Below are positions 39,741 to 53,340 of a stretch of DNA of 64,000 bases, piece after piece. The stretch comes from Calliopsis andreniformis. Its lineage: Eukaryota > Arthropoda > Insecta > Hymenoptera > Andrenidae. Each line of letters starts with the position of its first letter. Position 1 is the first letter of the stretch. The stretch lies in assembly GCF_051401765.1 (NCBI RefSeq), contig NW_027480440.1, positions 5,456,001 through 5,520,000 on the forward strand. The letters run 5' to 3'. A program made the position numbers and the translations under genes. The notes under the pieces were generated by a model that was given only the letters and a program-made list of their open reading frames with translations, searched no databases and was not told the origin of the DNA.

Positions 39741-40558
39741 GAATCCTCAATCCTCAATCCTCAATCCCCAATCAACAATCCTCAATCTTCAATACTCAAT
39801 CCTCAATACTCAATCTGCAATCCTCAATACTCAATCCCCAATCCTCAATCGTCAATCCTCAAACCCCAATCCTCTATCATCAATACTCAATCCTCAATAC
39901 TCAATCCTCAATCCTCAATCTTCAATCCTCAACCCTGAATTCTCAATCTTCGATCCTCAATACTGAATCTTCAATCCTCAATCCTCAATCCTCAATCTTC
40001 AATCCTCAATCCTTAATCCTGAATCTTCAATCCTCAGTCCCCAATCCTCAATCTTCAATCCTCAATCCTCAATCCTCATACTCAATCCTCAATCTTCAAT
40101 CATCAATCCTCAGTACTCAATCTTCAAGCCTCAATCCCGAATCCTCAATCCTCAATCCTCAATCCTCAATCAACAATACTCAATCTTCAATAATCAATCC
40201 TCTATCCTCAATCCTCAATCCTCAATACTCAACCATCAAGCCTCAATTCTCAATACTCAATTGAATATCCTGAATTCTCACGATTCAATACTCAAACATC
40301 AATCCTCAACCCTCAGCCCTCATTCTCAATCCTCAATCCTCAATCCTCAATCCTCAATCCTCAATCCTCAATTTTCAATCCTCAATCCTCAACCCTCAGT
40401 CCTCATCCTCAATTCTCAATTCTCAATCCTCAATTCTCAACCCCCAATCTTCAATCCTCAACAATTAATCTCCAATCCTAGATCCCCAATGCCCAATCCT
40501 CAATCCTTAATCCTCAATCTTCAATCCTCAATCCCCGGCCCTCAATCTTGAAGCCTCA
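39741..40558 (+). repeat. Junction between the 8-kb HOR and the 4.6-kb HOR domains
   Basis: The first ~200 bp resemble unit B around 31,920-32,100. The remainder resembles the block that precedes every anchor (compare 1867-2055 and 9730-9918), including CCTAGATCCCCAATGCCC and CCCCGGCCCTCAATC. The change between the two is near 39,930. No gene is present. Confidence 0.65.
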
Positions 40559-43500
40559 ATGCTAAATCCTCAATCCTCAATCCTCAGTCCTCAATCCTCA
40601 ATCCTCAATCCGCAGTCCTCAATCTTCAATCCTCAATACTCAATATTCAATCCTAAATCCTCAATCCTGAAATCCTCAATCCTCAATATTCAACACACAA
40701 CCCTCAACCTTCAATCCTCGATCCTCAATGCTCAATCCTCAATCCTCAATACTCAAACGTCAGTTTTCTATCCTCAACACTCAATCTTCAATCCTCAATC
40801 CCCAAACCTCAATCCTCAATCCTCATTCTCCAATCTTCAATACCCAATCCTCAGTCTTCAATCCTCAATCCTCAATCCTCAATTCTCAATTCTCAATCCT
40901 CAGTCCTCAGTCCTCAGACATCAATCCTGAACCCTCAGCCCTCATCCTCAATCCTCAATCCACAATCCTCAATCCTCAATCCTCAATCTTCAATCTTCAA
41001 TCCTCAATACTCAATCATCAATCCTCAATCCTCAGTCCTCAAACATCAATCCTCAATCCTCAATCCTCAATCATCAATCTTCAATCCTCAATACTCAATC
41101 TTCAATCTTCAATCCTCAATCCTCAATCCTCAATCCTCAATCCGCAATCCTCAATCTTCAATCCTCAATACTCAATCTTCAATCCTCAATCCTCAATCCT
41201 GAAATCCTCAATGCTCAATATTCAACACACAACCCTCAAACTTCAATCCTCAATACTCAACCATCAATCCTCATTCTCAATACTCAATCGTCAGCCTTCA
41301 ATCCTCAACACTCAATTTTCAATCCTCAATCCTCAATCTTCAATTCTCAATCTTCGATCCTCAATACTGAATCTTCAATCCTCAATCCTCAATCCCCTAT
41401 ACTCAATCCTCAATCCTTAATCCTCAATCTTCAATCCTCAGTCCCCAATCCTCAATCTTCAATCCTCAACCCTCAATCCTAATCCTCAATCCTTAATCCT
41501 CAATCTTCAATCCTCAATACTCAATCTTCAATCCTCAATCCCGAATCCTCAATCCTCAATCCTCAATCCCCAATCAACAATCCTCAATCTTCAATACTCA
41601 AACCTCAATACTCAATCTGCAATCCTCAATACTCAATCCTCAATCCTCAATCGTCAATCCTCAAACCCCAATCCTCTATCATCAATACTCAATCCTCAAT
41701 ACTCAATCCTCAATCCTCAATCCTCAATCTTCAATCCTCAGTACTCAATCATCTGTCTGCAATCCTCAATCCTCAATCCTCAATCCTCAATCCACAATCC
41801 GCAATCTTCAATCCTCCATACTCAATCTGCAATCCTGAATCCTCAATCCTAAAATCCTCAATCCTCAATATTCAACACACAATCCTCAACCACCAATCCT
41901 CAATACTCAACCATCAATGCTCAATTCTCAATACTCAATAGAATATCCTGAATTCTCAGTTTTCAATACCCAATCCTCAATTCTCAATATCCAAGTCTCC
42001 ATCCACAAACATCTATTCTCATCACTCAACCCTCAACCCTCAGTCCTCATCCTCCATCCTCAATCCTCAATCCTCAATCCTCAATCTTCAATCCTCAATA
42101 ATCAACCTCCAATCCTAGATCCTCAATCCCCAATCATCAATCCTTAATCCTCAATATTCAATCCTCAATCCCCAGTCCTCAATCTTCAATCCTCAATGCT
42201 CAATCGTCAATCCTCAATCCTCAGTCCACAATCCTCAATCCTCAAACCTCAATCCTCAACGGTCAGTCCTCGTCATCAATCCACAACCCTCAATCCTCAA
42301 TCCTCAACCTTCAATCATCAATACTCAATCTTCAATCCTCAATCCTCAATCCTCAATCCACAATCCTCAATCCTCAATATTCAACACAAAACCCTCAACC
42401 ATCAATTCTCAATACTCAACCGTCAATCCTCAATTCTCAATACTCAATAGAATATCCTGAATACTCATGGTTCAATACTCAATCCACAATATTCAATAAT
42501 CAAATCTCAATCCTCAAACCTCATTTCTCAACACTCAATCCTCAACACTCAGTCCTCTCTCTTCAATCCTCCATCCTCAATCCTCAATCCTCAAGAGTCA
42601 ATCCTCCATCCTGAATACTCAAACCTCAATTCTCAGTCCTCAAACCTCAATCCCGAATCCTCAACTTTGAATCCTCAATCTTCAGCCCTCGGTCCTCTAC
42701 AATCAATTGTCAATCCTCAATCCTCAATAGAATACCCTCAATTCACAGCATTCAATACTCAATCACCATTCCTCAAACTTCAAATCTCAATCCACAAACA
42801 TCAACTCTCATCATTCAACCCTCAACACTCAGTCCTCAATCTTCAATACCCAATCCTCAATCCTCAATCTTCAATCCTCAATACACAATCTTCAATCCTC
42901 AATCCTCAATTCTCAGTCCTCAATACTCAATCCTCAATCGTCAATCCTCAATCCCCAATCCTCAATCTTCAATCTTCAATCCTCAATCCTCAATCCTCAA
43001 TCCTCAATCCTCAATCCTCAATCTTCAATCCTCAATACTCAATCTTCAATCCTCAATCCTCAATGCTCAATCCTCAATCCTCAATACTCAAAATTCAGTC
43101 TTCAATCCTCAACACTCAATCATCAATCCTCAATCCCCAATCCTCAATCCTCAATCCTCATTCTTCAATCTTCAATACCCAATCCTCAATCTTCAATCCT
43201 CAATCCTCAATCCTCAATTCTAAATCCTCAATCCTCAGTCCTCAGTCCTCAAACATCAATCCTCAACCCTCAGCCCTCATCCTCAATCCTCAATCCACAA
43301 TCCTCAATCCTCAATCCTCAATCTTCAATCTTCAATCCTCAATACTCAATCATCAATCCTCAATCCTCAGTCCTCAAACACCAATTCTGAATCCTCAATC
43401 CTGAATCCTCAATCTTCAGCCCTCAGTACTCAACAATCAGTTGTCAATCCTCAATCCTCAATAGAATATACTCAATTCACAGCTTTCAATACACAATACT

Positions 43501-45436
43501 CAATCGGCAATCTTGAAATCTCTATCCACAAACATCAATTCTCATCACTCAACCCTCAGCACTCAGTCCCCAATCGTCAATCTTCTATCCTCAATCCTCA
43601 ATCGTCAATCCACAATCCTCAATCTTCAATCCTCAATACTCAATCTTCAATCCTCTATCCTCAACCCTCAATCCTCAATCCTCAATACTCAAACGTCAGT
43701 CTTCAATCCTCAACACTCAATCTTCAATCCTCAATCCCCAATCCTCAATCCTCAATCCTCATTCTTCAATCTTCAATACCCAATCCACAATCTTCAATCC
43801 TCAATCCTCAATCCTCAATTCTAAATCCTCAATCCTCAGTCCTCAGTCCTCAAACATCAATCCTCAACCCTCAGTCCTCATCCTCAATCCTCAATCCACA
43901 ATCCTCAATCCTCAATCCTCAATCTTCAATCTTCAATCCTCAATACTCAATCATCAATCCTCAATCCTCAGTCCTCAAACCCCAATTCTGAATCCTCAAT
44001 CCTGAATCCTCAATCTTCAGCCCTCAGTACTCAACAATCAGTTGTCAATCCTCAATCCTCAATAGAATATACTCAATTCACAGCTTTCAATACAGAATAC
44101 TCAATCGGCAATCTTCAAATCTCTATCCACAAACATCAATTCTCATCACTCAATCCTCAATCCTCAATCTTCAATCCTCAATACTCAATCTTCAATCCTC
44201 AATCCTCAATCCTCAATCCTCAATGCTCAATCCTCAATCCTCAATACTCAACACACAACCCTCAACCATCAATCCTCAATACTCAACCATCAATCCTCAA
44301 TTCTCAATACTCAATCTTCAATTCTCAATCTTCGATCCTCTATACTGAATCTTCAATTATCAATCCTCAATCCTCAATCCTCAATCCTCAATCCTCAATC
44401 TTCAATCCTCAATACTCAATCTTCAATCCTCAATCCTCAATGCTCAATCCTCAATCCTCAATACTCAAACGTCAGTCTTCAATCCTCAACACTCAATCAT
44501 CAATCCTCAATCCCCAATCCTCAATCCTCAATCCTCATTCTTCAATCTTCAATACCCAATCCTCAATCTTCAATCCTCAATCCTCAATACTCAATTCTAA
44601 ATCCTCAATCCTCAGTCCTCAGTCCTCAAACATCAATCCTCAAACCTCAGCCCTCATCCTCAATCCTCAATCCACAATCCTCAATCCTCAATCCTCAATC
44701 TTCAATCTTCAATCCTCAATACTCAATCATCAATCCTCAATCCTCAGTCCTCAAACCCCAATTCTGAATCCTCAATCCTGAATCCTCAATCTTCAGCCGT
44801 CAGTACTCAACAATCAGTTGTCAATCCTCAATCCTCAATAGAATATACTCAATTCACAGCTTTCAATACACAATACTCAATCGGCAATCTTGAAATCTCT
44901 ATCCACAAACATCAATTCTCATCACTCAACCCTCAGCACTCAGTCCCCAATCGTCAATCTTCAATCCTCAATGCTCAATCCTCATACTCAATCCTCAATC
45001 TTCAATCATCAATCCTCAATACTCAATCTTCAATCCTCAATCCCGAATCCTCAATCCTCAATCCTCAATCCTCAATCAACAATACTCAATCTTCAATAAT
45101 CAATCCTCTATCCTCAATCCTCAATCCTCAATACTCAACCATCAAGCCTCAATTCTCAATACTCAATAGAATATCCTGAATTCACAGGATTCAATACTCA
45201 AGCATCAATCCTCAACCCTCAGCCCTCATTCTCAATCCTCAATCCTCAATCCTCAATCCTCAATTTTCAATCCTCAATCCTCAACCCTCAGTCCTCATCC
45301 TCAATTCTCAATTCTCAGTCCTCAATTCTCAACCCCCAATCTTCAATCCTCAATAATCAATCTCCAATCCTAGATCCCCAATGCCCAATCCCCAATCCTT
45401 AATCCTCAATCCCCGGCCCTCAATCTTAAATCCTCA
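40559..45436 (+). repeat. Anchor-to-anchor unit U1 (4,878 bp)
   Basis: This unit runs from the anchor ATG at 40559 to the next anchor at 45437. It carries M1 at 41917, M5 at 42443, M2 at 42667, and M4 cassettes at 43460, 44061 and 44837. Its M1-M2 part recurs in U2 at 5,528-bp offset (41917 to 47445, 42196 to 47724, 42667 to 48195). The M4 trio is spaced 601 and 776 bp apart and recurs unchanged in the 7.1-kb domain. Confidence 0.8.
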
Positions 45437-48400
45437 ATGCTCAATCCTCAATCCTCAATCCTCAGTCCTCAATCCTCAATCCTCAATTCGCAGTCCTCAA
45501 TCTTGAATCCTCAATACTCAATATTCAATCCTAAATTCTCAATCCTGAAATCCTCAATCCTGACTATTCAACACACAACCCTCCACCTTCAATCCCCAAT
45601 ACTCAACCCTCAATCCTCAATTCTCAATACTCAATCATCAGTCTTCAATCCTCCACACTCAATCTTCAATCCTCAATCCTCAATCTTCAATCCTCAATAC
45701 TCAATCTTCAATCCTCAACCCTCAATCCTCAATCCTCAATCCTCAATCTTCAATCCTCAATCCTCGATCCTCAATTCTCAATCCTCAATCCTCAATCCTC
45801 AATCCTCAGACCTCAAACATCAAGACTCAACCCTCAGTACTCAGTCTTCAATCCTCGATCCTCAATGCTCAATCCTCAATCCTCAATACTCAAACGTCAG
45901 TTTTCAATTCTCAACACTCAATCTTCAATCCTCAATCCCCAATCCTCAATCCTCAATCCTCATTCTCCAATCTTCAATACCCAATCCTCAATCTTCAATC
46001 CTCAATCCTCAATCCTCAAATCTCAATCCTCAATCCTCAGTCCTCAGTCCTCAGACATCAATCCTGAACCCTCAGCCCTCATCCTCAATCCTCAATCCAC
46101 AATCCTCAATCCTCAATCCTCAATCTTCAATCCTCAATCCTCATTACTCAATCATCAATCCTCAATCCTCAGTCCTCAAACCTCAATCCTCAATTCTCAA
46201 TCCTCAATCATCGATCTTCAATCCTCAATACTCAATCTTCAATCTTCGATCCTCAATGCTCAATCCTCAATCCTCAATACTCAAACGTCAGTTTTCTATC
46301 CTCAACACTCAATCTTCAATCCTCAATCCCCAAACCTCAATCCTCAATCCTCATTCTCCAATCTTCAATACCCAATCCTCAGTCTTCAATCCTCAATCCT
46401 CAATCCTCAATTCTCAATTCTCAATCCTCAGTCCTCAGTCCTCAGACATCAATCCTGAACCCTCAGCCCTCATCCTCAATCCTCAATCCACAATCCTCAA
46501 TCCTCAATCCTCAATCTTCAATCTTCAATCCTCAATACTCAATCATCAATCCTCAATCCTCAGTCCTCAAACATCAATCCTCAATCCTCAATCCTCAATC
46601 ATCAATCTTCAATCCTTAATACTCAATCTTCAATCTTCAATCCTCAATCCTCAATCCTCAATCCTCAATCCGCAATCCTCAATCTTCAATCCTCAATACT
46701 CAATCTTCAATCCTCAATCCTCAATCCTGAAATCCTCAATGCTCAATATTCAACACACAACCCTCAAACTTCAATCCTCAATACTCAACCACCAATCCTC
46801 ATTCTCAATACTCAATCGTCAGCCTTCAATCCTCAACACTCAATTTTCAATCCTCAATCCTCAATCTTCAATTCTCAATCTTCGATCCTCAATACTGAAT
46901 CTTCAATCCTCAATCCTCAATCCCCTATACTCAATCCTCAATCCTTAATCCTCAATCTTCAATCCTCAGTCCCCAATCCTCAATCTTCAATCCTCAACCC
47001 TCAATCCTAATCCTCAATCCTTAATCCTCAATCTTCAATCCTCAATACTCAATCTTCAATCCTCAATCCTGAATCCTCAATCCTCAATCCTCAATCCCCA
47101 ATCAACAATCCTCAATCTTCAATACTCAAACCTCAATACTCAATCTGCAATCCTCAATACTCAATCCTCAATCCTCAATCGTCAATCCTCAAGCCCCAAT
47201 CCTCTATCATCAATACTCAATCCTCAATACTCAATCCACAATCCTCAATCCTCAATCTTCAATCCTCAGTACTCAATCATCTGTCTGCAATCCTCAATCC
47301 TCAATCCTCAATCCTCAATCCACAATCCGCAATCTTCAATCCTCCATACTCAATCTGCAATCCTGAATCCTCAATCCTAAAATCCTCAATCCTCAATATT
47401 CAACACACAACCCTCAACCACCAATCCTCAATACTCAACCATCAATGCTCAATTCTCAATACTCAATAGAATATCCTGAATTCTCAGTTTTCAATACCCA
47501 ATCCTCAATTCTCAATATTCAAGTCTCCATCCACAAACATCTATTCTCATCACTCAACCCTCAACCCTCAGTCCTCATCCTCCATCCTCAATCCTCAATC
47601 CTCAATCCTCAATCTTCAATCCTCAATAATCAACCTCCAATCCTAGATCCTCAATCCCCAATCATCAATCCTTAATCCTCAATATTCAATCCTCAATCCC
47701 CAGTCCTCAATCTTCAGTCCTCAATGCTCAATCGTCAATCCTCAATCCTCAGTCCACAATCCTCAATCCTCAAACCTCAATCCTCAACGGTCAGTCCTCG
47801 TCATCAATCCACAACCCTCAATCCTCAATCCTCAACCTTCAATCATCAATACTCAATCTTCAATCCTCAATCCTCAATCCTCAATCCACAATCCTCAATC
47901 CTCAATATTCAACACAAAACCCTCAACCATCAATTCTCAATACTCAACCGTCAATCCTCAATTCTCAATACTCAATAGAATATCCTGAATACTCATGGTT
48001 CAATACTCAATCCACAATATTCAATAATCAAATCTCAATCCTCAAACCTCATTTCTCAACACTCAATCCTCAACACTCAGTCCTCTCTCTTCAATCCTCC
48101 ATCCTCAATCCTCAATCCTCAAGAGTCAATCCTCCATCCTGAATACTCAAACCTCAATTCTCAGTCCTCAAACCTCAATCCCGAATCCTCAACTTTGAAT
48201 CCTCAATCTTCAGCCCTCGGTCCTCTACAATCAATTGTCAATCCTCAATCCTCAATAGAATACCCTCAATTCACAGCATTCAATACTCAATCACCATTCC
48301 TCAAACTTCAAATCTCAATCCACAAACATCAACTCTCATCATTCAACCCTCAACACTCAGTCCTCAATCTTCAATACCCAATCCTCAATCCTCAATCTTC

Positions 48401-50069
48401 AATCCTCAATACACAATCTTCAATCCTCAATCCTCAATTCTCAGTCCTCAATACTCAATCCTCAATCGTCAATCCTCAATCCCCAATCCTCAATCTTCAA
48501 TCCTCAATCCTCAATCCTCAATCCTCAATCCTCAATCTTCAATCCTCAATACTCAATCTTCAATCCTCAATCCTCAATCCTCAATCCTCAATGCTCAATC
48601 CTCAATCCTCAATACTCAACACACAACCCTCAACCATCAATCCTCAATACTCAACCATCAATCCTCAATTCTCAATACTCAATCTTCAATTCTCAATCTT
48701 CGATCCTCTATACTGAATCTTCAATCCTCAATCCTCAATCCTCAATCCTCAATCCTCAATCCTCAATACTCAATCCTCATTCTCCAATCTTCAATACCCA
48801 ATCCTCAATCTTCAATCCTCAATCCTCAATCCTCAAATCTCAATCCTCAATCCTCAGTCCTCAGTCCTCAGACATCAATCCTGAACCCTCAGCCCTCATC
48901 CTCAATCCTCAATCCACAATCCTCAATCCTCAATCCTCAATCTTCAATCCTCAATCCTCATTACTCAATCATCAATCCTCAATCATCAGTCCTCAAACCT
49001 CAATCCTCAATTCTCAATCCTCAATCATCGATCTTCAATCCTCAATACTCAATCTTCAATCTTCGATCCTCAATGCTCAATCCTCAATCCTCAATACTCA
49101 AACGTCAGTTTTCTATCCTCAACACTCAATCTTCAATCCTCAATCCCCAAACCTCAATCCTCAATCCTCATTCTCCAATCTTCAATACCCAATCCTCAAT
49201 CTTCAATCCTCAATCCTCAATACTCAATTCTAAATCCTCAATCCTCAGTCCTCAGTCCTCAAACATCAATCCTCAACCTTCAGCCCTCATCCTCAATCCT
49301 CAATCCACAATCCTCAATCCTCAATCCTCAATCTTCAATCTTCAATCCTCAATACTCAATCATCAATCCTCAATCCTCAGTCCTCAAACCCCAATTCTGA
49401 ATCCTCAATCCTGAATCCTCAATCTTCAGCCCTCAGTACTCAACAATCAGTTGTCAATCCTCAATCCTCAATAGAATATACTCAATTCACAGCTTTCAAT
49501 ACACAATACTCAATCGGCAATCTTGAAATCTCTATCCACAAACATCAATTCTCATCACTCAACCCTCAGCACTCAGTCCCCAATCGTCAATCTTCAATCC
49601 TCAATGCTCAATCCTCATACTCAATCCTCAATCTTCAATCATCAATCCTCAATACTCAATCTTCAATCCTCAATCCCGAATCCTCAATCCTCAATCCTCA
49701 ATCCTCAATCAACAATACTCAATCTTCAATAATCAATCCTCTATCCTCAATCCTCAATCCTCAATACTCAACCATCAAGCCTCAATTCTCAATACTCAAT
49801 AGAATATCCTGAATTCACAGGATTCAATACTCAAGCATCAATCCTCAACCCTCAGCCCTCATTCTCAATCCTCAATCCTCAATCCTCAATCCTCAATTTT
49901 CAATCCTCAATCCTCAACCCTCAGCCCTCATCCTCAATTCTCAATTCTCAGTCCTCAATTCTCAACCCCCAATCTTCAATCCTCAATAATCAATCTCCAA
50001 TCCTAGATCCCCAATGCCCAATCCCCAATCCTTAATCCTCAATCCCCGGCCCTCAATCTTAAATCCTCA
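45437..50069 (+). repeat. Anchor-to-anchor unit U2 (4,633 bp)
   Basis: Its landmarks recur exactly 4,633 bp later: 45437 to 50070, 47445 to 52078, 47724 to 52357, 48195 to 52828. It contains the longest open frame in the window (45437-46948), which is a repeat artefact. Its M4 region has only one M4 (49470) and carries a ~420-bp patch at about 48,770-49,195 copied from the 45,950-46,380 sequence type; see findings. Confidence 0.83.
48770..49195 (+). repeat. Mosaic patch inside unit U2
   Basis: This stretch matches about 45,953-46,378 at a constant 2,817-bp offset: the CATTCTCC landmark at 45961 pairs with 48778, and the ATG at 46256 pairs with 49073. It carries CTCAAATCTC and CAGACATCAATCCTGAACCC, typical of that region. 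The sequence on both sides instead matches U1, at 4,368 bp on the left and 4,633 bp on the right. It is therefore a piece of one subfamily inside another, consistent with gene conversion or a double crossover. Confidence 0.75.
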
Positions 50070-53000
50070 ATGCTCAATCCTCAATCCTCAATCCTCAGTC
50101 CTCAATCCTCAATCCTCAATTCGCAGTCCTCAATCTTGAATCCTCAATACTCAATATTCAATCCTAAATTCTCAATCCTGAAATCCTCAATCCTGAATAT
50201 TCAACACACAACCCTCCACCTTCAATCCCCAATACTCAACCCTCAATCCTCAATTCTCAATACTCAATCGTCAGTCTTCAATCCTCCACACTCAATCTTC
50301 AATCCTCAATCCTCAATCTTCAATCCTCAATACTCAATCTTCAATCCTCAACCCTCAATCCTCAATCCTCAATCCTCAATCTTCAATCCTCAATCCTCGA
50401 TCCTCAATTCTCAATCCTCAATCCTCAATCCTCAATCCTCAGACCTCAAACATCAAGACTCAACCCTCAATACTCAGTCTTCAATCCTCGATCCTCAATG
50501 CTCAATCCTCAATCCTCAATACTCAAACGTCAGTTTTCAATTCTCAACACTCAATCTTCAATCCTCAATCCCCAATCCTCAATCCTCAATCCTCATTCTC
50601 CAATCTTCAATACCCAATCCTCAATCTTCAATCCTCAATCCTCAATCCTCAAATCTCAATCCTCAATCCTCAGTCCTCAGTCCTCAGACATCAATCCTGA
50701 ACCCTCAGCCCTCATCCTCAATCCTCAATCCACAATCCTCAATCCTCAATCCTCAATCTTCAATCCTCAATCCTCATTACTCAATCATCAATCCTCAATC
50801 CTCAGTCCTCAAACCTCAATCCTCAATTCTCAATCCTCAATCATCGATCTTCAATCCTCAATACTCAATCTTCAATCTTCGATCCTCAATGCTCAATCCT
50901 CAATCCTCAATACTCAAACGTCAGTTTTCTATCCTCAACACTCAATCTTCAATCCTCAATCCCCAAACCTCAATCCTCAATCCTCATTCTCCAATCTTCA
51001 ATACCCAATCCTCAGTCTTCAATCCTCAATCCTCAATCCTCAATTCTCAATTCTCAATCCTCAGTCCTCAGTCCTCAGACATCAATCCTGAACCCTCAGC
51101 CCTCATCCTCAATCCTCAATCCACAATCCTCAATCCTCAATCCTCAATCTTCAATCTTCAATCCTCAATACTCAATCATCAATCCTCAATCCTCAGTCCT
51201 CAAACCTCAATCCTCAATCCTCAATCCTCAATCATCAATCTTCAATCCTCAATACTCAATCTTTAATCTTCAATCCTCAATCCTCAATCCTCAATCCTCA
51301 ATCCGCAATCCTCAATCTTCAATCCTCAATACTCAATCTTCAATCCTCAATCCTCAATCCTGGAATCCTCAATCCTCAATATTCAACACACAACCCTCAA
51401 ACTTCAATCCTCAATACTCAACCATCAATCCTCATTCTCAATACTCAATCGTCAGCCTTCAATCCTCAACACTCAATTTTCAATCCTCAATCCTCAATCT
51501 TCAATTCTCAATCTTCGAACCTCAATACTGAATCTTCAATCCTCAATCCTCAATCCCCTATACTCAATCCTCAATCCTTAATCCTCAATCTTCAATCCTC
51601 AGTCCCCAATCCTCAATCTTCAATCCTCAACCCTCAATCCTAATCCTCAATCCTTAATCCTCAATCTTCAATCCTCAATACTCAATCTTCAATCCTCAAT
51701 CCTGAATCCTCAATCCTCAATCCTCAATCCCCAATCAACAATCCTCAATCTTCAATACTCAAACCTCAATACTCAATCTGCAATCCTCAATACTCAATCC
51801 TCAATCCTCAATCGTCAATCCTCAAACCCCAATCCTCTATCATCAATACTCAATCCTCAATACTCAATCCTCAATCCTCAATCCTCAATCTTCAATCCTC
51901 AGTACTCAATCATCTGTCTGCAATCCTCAATCCTCAATCCTCAATCCTCAATCCACAATCCGCAATCTTCAATCCTCCATACTCAATCTGCAATCCTCAA
52001 TCCTCAATCCTAAAATCTTCAATCCTCAATATTCAACACACAACCCTCAACCACCAATCCTCAATACTCAACCATCAATGCTCAATTCTCAATACTCAAT
52101 AGAATATCCTGAATTCTCAGTTTTCAATACCTAATCCTCAATTCTCAATATTCAAGTCTCCATCCACAAACATCTATTCTCATCACTCAACCCTCAACCC
52201 TCAGTCCTCATCCTCCATCCTCAATCCTCAATCCTCAATCCTCAATCTTCAATCCTCAATAATCAACCTCCAATCCTAGATCCTCAATCCCCAATCATCA
52301 ATCCTTAATCCTCAATATTCAATCCTCAATCCCCAGTCCTCAATCTTCAATCCTCAATGCTCAATCGTCAATCCTCAATCCTCAGTCCACAATCCTCAAT
52401 CCTCAAACCTCAATCCTCAACGGTCAGTCCTCGTCATCAATCCACAACCCTCAATCCTCAATCCTCAACCTTCAATCATCAATACTCAATCTTCAATCCT
52501 CAATCCTCAATCCTCAATCCACAATCCTCAATCCTCAATATTCAACACAAAACCCTCAACCATCAATTCTCAATACTCAACCGTCAATCCTCAATTCTCA
52601 ATACTCAATAGAATATCCTGAATACTCATGGTTCAATACTCAATCCACAATATTCAATAATCAAATCTCAATCCTCAAACCTCATTTCTCAACACTCAAT
52701 CCTCAACACTCAGTCCTCTCTCTTCAATCCTCCATCCTCAATCCTCAATCCTCAAGAGTCAATCCTCCATCCTGAATACTCAAACCTCAATTCTCAGTCC
52801 TCAAACCTCAATCCCGAATCCTCAACTTTGAATCCTCAATCTTCAGCCCTCGGTCCTCAACAATCAATTGTCAATCCTCAATCCTCAATAGAATACCCTC
52901 AATTCACAGCATTCAATACTCAATCACCATTCCTCAAACTTCAAATCTCAATCCACAAACATCAACTCTCATCATTCAACCCTCAACACTCAGTCCTCAA

Positions 53001-53340
53001 TCTTCAATACCCAATCCTCAATCCTCAATCTTCAATCCTCAATACACAATCTTGAATCCTCAATCCTCAATTCTCAGTCCTCAATACTCAATCCTCAATC
53101 GTCAATCCTCAATCCCCAATCCTCAATCTTCAATCCTCAATCCTCAATCCTCAATCCTCAATCCTCAATCCTCAATGCTCAATCCTCAATCCTCAATACT
53201 CAACACACAACCCTCAACCATCAATCCTCAATACTCAACCATCAATCCTCAATTCTCAATACTCAATCTTCAATTCTCAATCTTCGATCCTCTATACTGA
53301 ATCTTCAATCCTCCATCCTCAATCCTCAATCCTCAATCCT
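50070..53340 (+). repeat. Unit U3, start to the 7.1-kb domain boundary
   Basis: This is the third anchored unit, matching U2 at 4,633 bp. M1 lies at 52078, with an extra T substitution (ACCTAATCC) that closes the frame found in other M1 copies. M5 lies at 52604 and M2 at 52828. M2 is followed by CTTGAATCC near 53050 instead of CTTCAATCC. Past about 53,290 the sequence enters the block repeated 7,123 bp downstream. Confidence 0.8.

Noticed and set aside
45437..46948. Longest open frame (503 codons, Ile-Leu-Asn-Pro-Gln-Ser-Ser repeat) as a real repetitive protein gene
   Set aside because: Open frames follow automatically from a stop-free 7-bp unit and overlap in other frames with the same peptide. 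The start is a CAATC to CAATG variant and the ends are chance TTAATCC, TGAATCC or TAAATCC variants. No signal peptide, domain, promoter, splice pattern or codon preference is visible.
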